A DNA stretch of 64,000 nt from JAFLTL01 sp964389525 (lineage in GTDB: Bacteria; Bacteroidota; Bacteroidia; Bacteroidales; Muribaculaceae), in the NCBI GenBank assembly GCA_964389525.1, contig CAYMEX010000005.1, positions 1 through 64,000 on the forward strand. The letters run 5' to 3'. The notes beneath the pieces were generated by a model that saw nothing but the letters and a program-made list of their open reading frames with translations, was not told the DNA's origin and made no database searches. Both the position numbers and the translations under genes were made by a program. Position 1 is the first letter of the stretch, and each line of letters begins with the position of its first letter. Shown in pieces: positions 18,256 through 25,174 of the stretch.

Positions 18256-18290
18256 CCAAAACAGGCGCGGGGAACATCTCCTCGCGCCTG
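18256..18290 (-). terminator. Terminator of the peptidoglycan salvage operon
   Basis: Read on the minus strand, CAGGCGCG (18283-18290) pairs with CGCGCCTG (18262-18269) with an extra few pairs inside (GAGGAG against the GGGGA side), followed by a short T run. It sits 20 bases after the kinase stop codon. Confidence 0.6.
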
Positions 18291-18309
18291 CCATTTTATA
18301 AAGTTTGGT

Positions 18310-19155
18310 TTATCCCTTGCGTAGGTGATAGTCGACCAGACCCTCCATCGGTGAGCGGCTGATAGCTCCGAGAGAGCAGTCCATAGCATCGGCGGCTTCA
18401 TGCAGCACGTCCTTGAAGTACCAGCCGATAGAGCCGGTCACATTGATGTGCATGTTCTTGTAGTTGGCGTAGCGGGTGATGTTGCGCGTGAAGAACGACT
18501 TGAACGAGTTGAGCACAAGGCGGTGGATTGCGGGCTCCTCGATGTTTTCAAGCAGGAAAGGTGTCACCGAGGCAAGGAAACGGTTGGCGTTAGGCTCGCT
18601 GTAGACGCGATGCACCACCGTCACGGCATCCATGTTGTAGCGCTCCTGAAATTTCTCCATCAGGCTTGCGGGAAGCACACCTTTGAGCACGTCGGAGATG
18701 AGCATGCGGCCGAGCACCGCGCCGCTGCCTTCGTCGCCGAGGATGTAGCCGAGCGACGGCACGTTGTCGACGATGTCGTTGCCGTCATAGAGACAGCTGT
18801 TTGAACCTGTGCCCATGATGCAGGCGATGCCGGGCTTGTCGCCGCAGAGCGAGCGGGCGGCGCCGAGCAGATCGCTTTCCACTGTCACAGTGGCAGTGGG
18901 AAACACCTCTGAAAGAGCCTCTTCGATTTTGCTCTTGACGCCTGAGTCAATACATCCGGCGCCATAGAAATAAATGCGGCTGATCGACATCCCGTCGGTC
19001 TTCTCGGCTACTTCCGACTGGAATATCGACAGGACTTCTTCTTTGGTAAGAATCAGGGCGTTGAGTCCCGATGTCGAAAAGCTGTTAACGGCTTCGAGGC
19101 CGTCGATGCAGCACCAGTCTGTCTTGGTGTTGCCGCTGTCAGCGATAAGTATCAT
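18310..19155 (-). CDS. BadF/BadG-type sugar kinase, probable MurNAc/GlcNAc kinase
   Basis: A 281-residue ASKHA-fold kinase resembling N-acetylglucosamine kinases and the MurK group, which phosphorylate amino sugars released from the cell wall. Phosphate loop 1 is DSGNTKTDW (Asp6), the putative catalytic Asp95 is in ESDLLGAARS, phosphate loop 2 is MGTGSNS (115-120) and GDEGSGAVLGR begins near 140. It is the last gene of a seven-gene operon, 21 bases after the NamZ-like gene, whose product would release MurNAc; this makes MurNAc a likely substrate. Whether it phosphorylates C1 or C6 is not visible. No murQ etherase gene is in the window. Confidence 0.82.
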   Translation of the reverse strand: MILIADSGNTKTDWCCIDGLEAVNSFSTSGLNALILTKEEVLSIFQSEVAEKTDGMSISRIYFYGAGCIDSGVKSKIEEALSEVFPTATVTVESDLLGAARSLCGDKPGIACIMGTGSNSCLYDGNDIVDNVPSLGYILGDEGSGAVLGRMLISDVLKGVLPASLMEKFQERYNMDAVTVVHRVYSEPNANRFLASVTPFLLENIEEPAIHRLVLNSFKSFFTRNITRYANYKNMHINVTGSIGWYFKDVLHEAADAMDCSLGAISRSPMEGLVDYHLRKG

Positions 19156-19176
19156 AGTTTTGGTTGGTTAGTTTCG

Positions 19177-20406
19177 TCAGTATAGTTTGTAGGGCGCGCT
19201 TTTGGCTTTGAATGCTTCGGTGCCACCCATCCACAGGTCTTTGATGTCCTCAACCATGTGGCGTTTGCCGAAAAGAGTCCTGATCTTCTTGCTTCCGGTG
19301 ACTTTGTCAAACATGTTGAGGCGTGCCGCCGCGCGTCCTGAGAGCATCTTGTGTGCCGGATACATTCTGGCCACCTCCTGTGCCACGTAAAACTGGATAA
19401 GAGTCAGCGTGGCTGCCTGGCGGTCGGTGATGTAGTATTCCACACCGGCCACCGGCTTCCCCTGACTCATCGAGTAGAACGGGGTATAGTGAATGGGGCG
19501 GAACTTCACGCCGGGGAGCGCGAGAGCGTTGAGGCGGTCCGACAGTCCGGCGGCATCGTCGATCCAGGGAGCGGCGAATGTCTTGAACGGCAACGTATAG
19601 CCCACGCCTATCGACATATAGTCGAGTTCGCCGAGTATGCCGCTCGACGGATAGTAGAGCGAGGTCTCGGCCGTGGGGATATGCGGCGACGGAAGCACCC
19701 AGGGCAGTCCCGTTTCGGCGTATTCCATGTCGCGGTGCCATCCCTCCATCTTCACTACGTTGAGTTTCACCTTTTTGCCCGACTCAAGCAGCCCCTCGCC
19801 GTTGAGATACATGGCGAGCTCTCCCGGAGTCAGACCGTAAAGATAGGGTATCGGAAATTGTGAAACAAATGATTTGCAATCATCTTCCGTGATAAGTCCC
19901 TCAACGTTTCCTCCTACGGGATTAGGGCGGTCGAGCACAACAAACTCTTTCCCGGCCTTGGCGCAGGCATCCATGCAGAGCCCGAGGGTCGATATGAACG
20001 TGTACGATCGGCAGCCGTTGTCCTGTATGTCATAGACCATTACGTCTATGTCGGCAAGCATGGCCGCCGAGGGGCGACGGCTGGCTCCGTAGAGCGAATA
20101 CACCTTTACCCCGGTGGCGCTGTCCACGCTGTCGCTCACTTTCAGTCCGGCGTACTGGTCGCCTCTCACACCGTGCTCCGGCGCGAAAAGAGCCGTGAGC
20201 TTCACTCCGGGTGCTTCGTGCAGTATGTCGATGGTCGATTTCAGGTTGCGGTCGACGCCGGTGGGATTGGTGATAAGTCCCACGCGCTTCCCTTTGAGCA
20301 CGTCAAAACCGTGGCGCACAAGCATCTCTACGCCTGGTGTCACCTGGGCGACCGAGGCAGTCACTGCAAGCGTCATGGCCGCTAATATTGCAAATATCTT
20401 CTTCAT
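19177..20406 (-). CDS. namZ: Exo-beta-N-acetylmuramidase NamZ-like (GH171, DUF1343)
   Basis: A 409-residue exported enzyme of the DUF1343/GH171 family; the characterised members remove N-acetylmuramic acid from the non-reducing end of peptidoglycan fragments. The start is ATG 20406, because the longer frame begins with GTG inside the end of the permease gene. A signal peptide MKKIFAILAAMTLAVTASVAQ is followed by VGLITNPTGVDRN, the highly conserved LFAPEHGVRG with Glu78, and VYDIQDNGCRSYTFISTL. It lies 2 bases after the permease gene and 21 bases before the kinase gene. Confidence 0.88.
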   Translation of the reverse strand: MKKIFAILAAMTLAVTASVAQVTPGVEMLVRHGFDVLKGKRVGLITNPTGVDRNLKSTIDILHEAPGVKLTALFAPEHGVRGDQYAGLKVSDSVDSATGVKVYSLYGASRRPSAAMLADIDVMVYDIQDNGCRSYTFISTLGLCMDACAKAGKEFVVLDRPNPVGGNVEGLITEDDCKSFVSQFPIPYLYGLTPGELAMYLNGEGLLESGKKVKLNVVKMEGWHRDMEYAETGLPWVLPSPHIPTAETSLYYPSSGILGELDYMSIGVGYTLPFKTFAAPWIDDAAGLSDRLNALALPGVKFRPIHYTPFYSMSQGKPVAGVEYYITDRQAATLTLIQFYVAQEVARMYPAHKMLSGRAAARLNMFDKVTGSKKIRTLFGKRHMVEDIKDLWMGGTEAFKAKSAPYKLY

Positions 20407-20408
20407 AT

Positions 20409-21743
20409 TCAACTCTCTTTTGAGCACTCTTTAAACGCGCTCTTGTTTATTTTCACCATCGCGCACACGGCATAGGTCGAGAGGCTGCAAAGCATTACGA
20501 GCCAGAAATAGTTGATGTAGCCCTGCGCCTGATCGCCGAAGATGTGAAACCGGCTCACCTGCTCGTGAATCCATCCGGCGGCCATGCCCGGCAGCATCAT
20601 GCCGAGTGCCATGAACGCCGTGCAGAAAGCATAGTGCGACGTCTTGTATTCGCCGTCGCAGAAATAGATCAGATACATCATGAAAGCCGTGAAGCCGAAA
20701 CCGTAGCCGAGCTGCTCGAACCCGATACATGCGTTTATGATGATCGGGTTCTGCGGTTGGGCCATGGCCATGTAGCAGTAGACTAATCCCGGCAGTGTGA
20801 TCGCCATTGCCATGGGCCAGAGCCAGTATCTGAGGCCGCGCCGCGCTATGCAGATGCCGCCGAGTATGCCTCCGGCGAGCAATGCTATCACCCCGGTTGT
20901 CCCCGTAGCGATGCCAACGGCTTTGGTGCTGAGCCCGAGTCCGCCCTCGTCAGGTGGAGCGAGAAGAAACGGTCCCGACACTTTCAGCATCAGTGCTTCG
21001 GCCAGACGGTAGAGAAGCATGAACGCTAATGCCGCGGCGATATGGCGCTTGCTGAAAAATGTGGCGAATGTATCGCCGAACTCACGCAGTATGCCTCTGA
21101 CTCCGCCTGGACGTGTCGCGCGGTCGCTCTCCGGCCGTGGCATCCACATTGTGTGGTAGATCGATATGGCAAGAAACACCACCGACAGCGTGCCGAACGT
21201 GACGGCCCAGGCATAGGGTATGTTCCCGCCGGTGCGCTCCTCCATCTCGCCGGCGAGCCACACCATGCCTCCCTGTCCGATCAGCGACGCGATGCGGTAG
21301 AATGTGTTGCGCAGACCCACATAGGCGGCCTGCCCTTTTGGAGGCAGAGCAAGCATGTAGTAGCCGTCGGCGGCGATATCGTGCGTGGCTGAGAAAAAGG
21401 CCATAAGCCAGAAGGCGGCAAGAGTCGCTGCAAAGAAAAACGGCAGCGGTAGACACAGAGCCACAAGGGCCATGCTCACGCCGATACAGAACTGCATCGC
21501 TATCACCCAGCTGCGACGTGTGCCGAAAATGTCGACAAACGGGCTCCAGAACGGCTTGATCACCCAGGGCAGATAGAGCCACCCGGTGAAAAATGCCATT
21601 TCTGTCAGCCCTACGCCCATGCGGGTGTACATCACCACGGCCAGTGTGTTGACGGCAAAATAGGGCAGGCCCTCGGCGATGTAGAGGGTCGGAATCCACA
21701 TCCACGGGCTGCGGCGGCCGGCATGATTTGTTCTATCGGTCAT
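20409..21743 (-). CDS. Major facilitator permease, AmpG/MurT-like
   Basis: A 444-residue inner-membrane transporter with about twelve hydrophobic helices. The N-terminal pattern LYIAEGLPYFAVNTLAVVMY and LPWVIKPFWSPFVDIFGTRR is typical of AmpG-type permeases for muropeptides and of the MurNAc permease MurT. I start at ATG 21743, one base after the SpoIID stop codon; the longer frame uses a TTG inside that gene. Placed directly before the NamZ-like and kinase genes, it would import sugars or muropeptides for salvage; the precise substrate is inferred from context. Confidence 0.88.
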   Translation of the reverse strand: MTDRTNHAGRRSPWMWIPTLYIAEGLPYFAVNTLAVVMYTRMGVGLTEMAFFTGWLYLPWVIKPFWSPFVDIFGTRRSWVIAMQFCIGVSMALVALCLPLPFFFAATLAAFWLMAFFSATHDIAADGYYMLALPPKGQAAYVGLRNTFYRIASLIGQGGMVWLAGEMEERTGGNIPYAWAVTFGTLSVVFLAISIYHTMWMPRPESDRATRPGGVRGILREFGDTFATFFSKRHIAAALAFMLLYRLAEALMLKVSGPFLLAPPDEGGLGLSTKAVGIATGTTGVIALLAGGILGGICIARRGLRYWLWPMAMAITLPGLVYCYMAMAQPQNPIIINACIGFEQLGYGFGFTAFMMYLIYFCDGEYKTSHYAFCTAFMALGMMLPGMAAGWIHEQVSRFHIFGDQAQGYINYFWLVMLCSLSTYAVCAMVKINKSAFKECSKES

Positions 21744-21744
21744 G

Positions 21745-22869
21745 TCAGTAAAGCTTTTCAATTATTGCGCCGGGGTAGTAGTGCTGCAGTATAGCCCGGT
21801 AGCCGAATCCTTTGCTGGCCATCACGGCCGCGCCGATCTGGCAAAGCCCTGTGCCGTGTCCCCATCCTTTTCCCTCGAGGTGCCAGCCGCCGTCGGGCCG
21901 GCGTATGGCCTCAAATGCCGAGCTTTTAAGATGCGACGCGCTCAGCCAGCGTCTTATGGTAAGTTCTTTTCCGACAATATGGCTGCACCGTGTACCGATG
22001 ATCTCGAGCAGACAGATGCGTCCCGACTTGCCGCGTTTCAGAGGTTTCAGTGCGGTCACTTCGCCGAAATCAATGCCTGAGCGCTGAAGCAGAAGTGCCT
22101 CCAGCTCACCCGGTGCGTAGTCTGCGCTCCAGCGGTAGGTCTGTGTGTCCTCGCGGTCATAGCCGTTGAGCGAGCGTTCGAGTATTTCAGGCGTTGCCTC
22201 GGCGCAATACGGGTCTTCGACGGCCATCAGATAGGGATGCTCGCGCGGCTCCCAGCATGTGGCGAAATCCTCGGTCATGCCGCCGCAGCATTTCGAGAAC
22301 CGGGCGTCGCATATCTTCCCCTCAAAGGTCAGTACCTCGCCGCGTGTGGAGTCCACGGCTTCGTCGACACTCCGTTGCGGCTCTCTGTCGCCTGTGCCCT
22401 GATAGCGCTGGCAGTGGTCGTCGGCGCACACATCGAAATCCTTGTGGTCTTCACGATCCTGCCAGTCGATGGTCACACCTGCCGAGCGGGTGCGGTCGTC
22501 GGCCTGAACTGCCTCGGTGCCCTCATATCTCAGGTCGCGACGTATCTGCGCCAGAAGCCAGCTGCGCGATATCACGGCATGTGCCTTGAGCAGTTCGGCC
22601 GGCGAGAGGCGGTTCATCTCCGACCCGATCACGCTTTTCAGGTATTCTTCTGTGCCTATGCGATTTATTGCCGTAAGATTGCCGTCGTCATGCCGCATTA
22701 TCTCCAGTTCTCCGCCGAAGCGCTGACACTGCTGACGCTCCCAGTGAAACGCCTTGCCGATCGTGACGCCCGACAGCTCGAACTGTGGCGGCGTCCCTCC
22801 GAGATACCTCACCTCGATTTCTGGAGCGGTCATTATGCCGACTCTCACTTCCGGTTCTTTGTTCAGCAT
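21745..22869 (-). CDS. SpoIID/LytB-domain protein
   Basis: A 374-residue protein of the SpoIID family, whose studied members are lytic transglycosylases that cut glycan strands lacking stem peptides, or amidase enhancers. Family signatures are SEMNRLSPAELLKAHAVISR in the middle, RFSKCCGGMTEDFATCW, and the C-terminal KGWGHGTGLCQIGA followed by GYRAILQHYYPGA. No obvious signal peptide is visible at the chosen start MLNKEPEVRV, which is odd for a cell-wall enzyme. The ATG overlaps the stop of the upstream DUF4922 gene by 7 bases, showing tight translational coupling. Confidence 0.88.
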   Translation of the reverse strand: MLNKEPEVRVGIMTAPEIEVRYLGGTPPQFELSGVTIGKAFHWERQQCQRFGGELEIMRHDDGNLTAINRIGTEEYLKSVIGSEMNRLSPAELLKAHAVISRSWLLAQIRRDLRYEGTEAVQADDRTRSAGVTIDWQDREDHKDFDVCADDHCQRYQGTGDREPQRSVDEAVDSTRGEVLTFEGKICDARFSKCCGGMTEDFATCWEPREHPYLMAVEDPYCAEATPEILERSLNGYDREDTQTYRWSADYAPGELEALLLQRSGIDFGEVTALKPLKRGKSGRICLLEIIGTRCSHIVGKELTIRRWLSASHLKSSAFEAIRRPDGGWHLEGKGWGHGTGLCQIGAAVMASKGFGYRAILQHYYPGAIIEKLY

Positions 22870-23750
22870 GGCGTTTTGCAGGTCTCGTTATAGATTTCGC
22901 GGATTATATCTTCGTCAAGCCGCTCGAAGTCGATGCGGCGCGGTGTCACGATCACACCGGCAACATCCACCGATGCCGGACTGATCATCATGCCGTTGCT
23001 GTCCGACGGATCTCCCGTGTAGCTCGACGGTCTGTGTCGAGGGCGCGCTATCACCGCCATCCTCACCCCTCTGCCTGTAGCCGTGGCGAGCAGATTGAGC
23101 CGCGGCTCATCATCCCCGCTGTCGGCCGGCAGCGACGGGAAAAGACTCTTTATCAGCCGGTCGGCTTCCTCGGCCGTCGTGGTGTCAACCACTATGGCGT
23201 CGATTGGAAGCCCCGTTATCCTCACGGTTGTCGCATCCTCTCTCGCGGGTGGCAGTGCCTTCCAGAGAGGCAGCTCGGACGACCTTACGGCCTGAAAGTG
23301 CATGTGGTCGGGAGCCGATGCACCGCACCGTGGCCCGTTGTAGAATACCGTGTACCCCTCCAGCTCTTTGGCAAGACGCCACATATCTTTCACGCGGTCG
23401 CCGATTGCCTGAGCTACATGCGTCCGGCTCGCTATGACGAAGTGTCGGTCGAATATCGGGAACGGGTTTACGAGGACTTCGTATTTGCCGTCGAGGCATA
23501 CGACAGCCTTCTGTCCGTCAAGCCGGTTGGCCGGACATAGGAAGCAGGAACGTGCCGCTATTGACGCCTTGTCGACTCTGGCGCCCGAGCTCACGGCACG
23601 CGCCGGATTGAACACGGCGCGCACTCTCATATCTCCGAGCCCGAACTCCCGCGACTCTACATCGTGCAGCGCGGCGTAGTTCCCGGCCATCAGAGTCACT
23701 GTGGCAGTCTGCTCCGTGTGCAGGGCTTCTATGTCGGTCAGCAGACTCAT
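22863..23750 (-). CDS. DUF4922 protein, HIT/GalT-like nucleotide transferase fold
   Basis: A 295-residue cytoplasmic protein of the Bacteroidota family DUF4922. The motif NGPRCGASAPDHMHFQ closely parallels the NSGP-SGAS-PHxHxQ active site of ATP adenylyltransferases and GalT-like enzymes, with the two histidines spaced as HxH before a Gln. Cysteines in SCFLCPANR and DGKYEVLVNPFPIF are also like that superfamily. It overlaps the glycosyltransferase gene by 4 bases and the SpoIID gene by 7. A nucleotidyl transfer or phosphorolysis step in sugar salvage is a reasonable hypothesis, but no biochemical function is known to me. Confidence 0.72.
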   Translation of the reverse strand: MSLLTDIEALHTEQTATVTLMAGNYAALHDVESREFGLGDMRVRAVFNPARAVSSGARVDKASIAARSCFLCPANRLDGQKAVVCLDGKYEVLVNPFPIFDRHFVIASRTHVAQAIGDRVKDMWRLAKELEGYTVFYNGPRCGASAPDHMHFQAVRSSELPLWKALPPAREDATTVRITGLPIDAIVVDTTTAEEADRLIKSLFPSLPADSGDDEPRLNLLATATGRGVRMAVIARPRHRPSSYTGDPSDSNGMMISPASVDVAGVIVTPRRIDFERLDEDIIREIYNETCKTPC

Positions 23751-25174
23751 TGTCCGTTGTTTTCAGCGTTTATGCGACGTCGTGCCTGTAGCTCCCATGT
23801 GCGCAGACGGTCTTTATACAGGTTGTTGGCATTCATTTTCTCGCGGCTCGGGGCGGCGTCGCTGTTTCCCTCCCAGCGGCGGCAGTTATACAGCACGTCA
23901 TAGATGCGTCCGATCTGATATTCGCGTGATATGCGCAGTCCTGCGGCATAATCCTCCCCGTAGCTGGTGTTCGGGAGCCCGATCTCATGCAGCAGAGGCG
24001 TGTAGAAGCATCTTGGCGCACCCAGTCCGTTGATGCGCAGCGCATTGTTACGTCCGTTGTCTGGGGTCCACTCTCTGTGGTCGATCACGCCGGGCGCGAT
24101 CTCATTTCCCTCGAAATCTGTCAGCCGGTAGCTGCCTACGATCATGGGCACCTGCTGGCGGCGGAACTCATCCACGATCTTTTGAAGCACGCCGTTGTCG
24201 CTGTAGACATCGTCGCTGTCGAGCTGACAGGCGAAACGCCCGCATTTTTCGTGCCTTACGCCGGTGTTCCAGCAGCCGCCTATGCCGAGATCGTGGCGGT
24301 CGGGTATTATGTGTATCAGGTTGTCGTGGCTCTTTGCGATATTGTCGATGATCGCGGTGGTGCCGTCGGTGCTGTGGTTGTCTATGACGATCACGTTGTA
24401 CGGGAAATCGGTTTTCTGCGACAGTGCGCTTTCAAGCGCGTCGGCGATTGTCCGGCACCTGTCTCTGACCGGGATTATTACTGAAGCCTCCGTGTCGAAA
24501 TGTGTCGCATACAGGTCGATTTCCCTGAACACTGGTCTCAGCCACGCTCCTGTGGCTTTGAGGTGGGCGGTGCACGCCTCCTCCATCTCGATCTGCGACG
24601 CGCGGTTGCGCGGATCAACATAGCCGAACTGCGCCTCGTGGTGCGACATCTCAGTGTCTGTTTCTTCGGTCGTGTAGAGTGTCTCGTTGATATGCACAAC
24701 CGCTCCCTTGCGGCTCAGTCGCAGCCGCAGGTCGTAGAAGCCTGCCGCGCTGTAGTTGCGTGTCATCTTCGATGTGGCCTCGCGCAGCAGATCTGTCCTT
24801 ACGGCCACAAGCGGGCCGAAATCGAAATCGTCGCGCAGTGCCCCTTCCTGCAGGTCGATGAGGCGGCACACCGTGGTCTCTCCCCCCTTGTTGCGGTGCA
24901 GGTAGTCCGAATAGATCATCGACGCGCCTGTGTCGTCGCCGATCGCCGCCATGCGCCTGAAGCAGTCATGTCCCGGCACGAGAGTGTCGCCGTTCATCAT
25001 CAGGAACGTGTATGTCCCGTGTCCGCTGTTTTCTGCAGCCGACTTCATTGCTTCGGTCGATCGCAGCGGCATTTTCGGGTCGAAAAGCCTTACGCACAGT
25101 CCCGCTTCTTTCAGATGTCTGAGAGTGTCGGTGTCACCTGCGCCGTGGGTGTTTGGAATAAAGATCGTGTTCAT
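23747..25174 (-). CDS. Glycosyltransferase family 2 protein with two GT-A-like halves
   Basis: A 475-residue cytoplasmic or membrane-associated glycosyltransferase. The second half (from about residue 230) is a canonical GT-A domain: ASVIIPVRDRCRTIADALES, VIVIDNHSTDGTTAI and the metal-binding QLDSDDVY. The first half also looks like a GT-A-type fold remnant (FLMMNGDTLVPGHDCF, IYSDYLHRNKGG). It overlaps its upstream neighbour by 4 bases (ATGA) and the downstream DUF4922 gene by 4. Why a glycosyltransferase is embedded in a salvage operon is not clear; it might rebuild a cell-wall or surface glycan. Confidence 0.82.
   Translation of the reverse strand: MNTIFIPNTHGAGDTDTLRHLKEAGLCVRLFDPKMPLRSTEAMKSAAENSGHGTYTFLMMNGDTLVPGHDCFRRMAAIGDDTGASMIYSDYLHRNKGGETTVCRLIDLQEGALRDDFDFGPLVAVRTDLLREATSKMTRNYSAAGFYDLRLRLSRKGAVVHINETLYTTEETDTEMSHHEAQFGYVDPRNRASQIEMEEACTAHLKATGAWLRPVFREIDLYATHFDTEASVIIPVRDRCRTIADALESALSQKTDFPYNVIVIDNHSTDGTTAIIDNIAKSHDNLIHIIPDRHDLGIGGCWNTGVRHEKCGRFACQLDSDDVYSDNGVLQKIVDEFRRQQVPMIVGSYRLTDFEGNEIAPGVIDHREWTPDNGRNNALRINGLGAPRCFYTPLLHEIGLPNTSYGEDYAAGLRISREYQIGRIYDVLYNCRRWEGNSDAAPSREKMNANNLYKDRLRTWELQARRRINAENNGQ

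Noticed and set aside
21744..21761. Upstream TTG start for the AmpG/MurT-like permease
   Set aside because: It lies inside the SpoIID gene; the ATG at 21743 follows that stop by one base, as in the rest of the operon.
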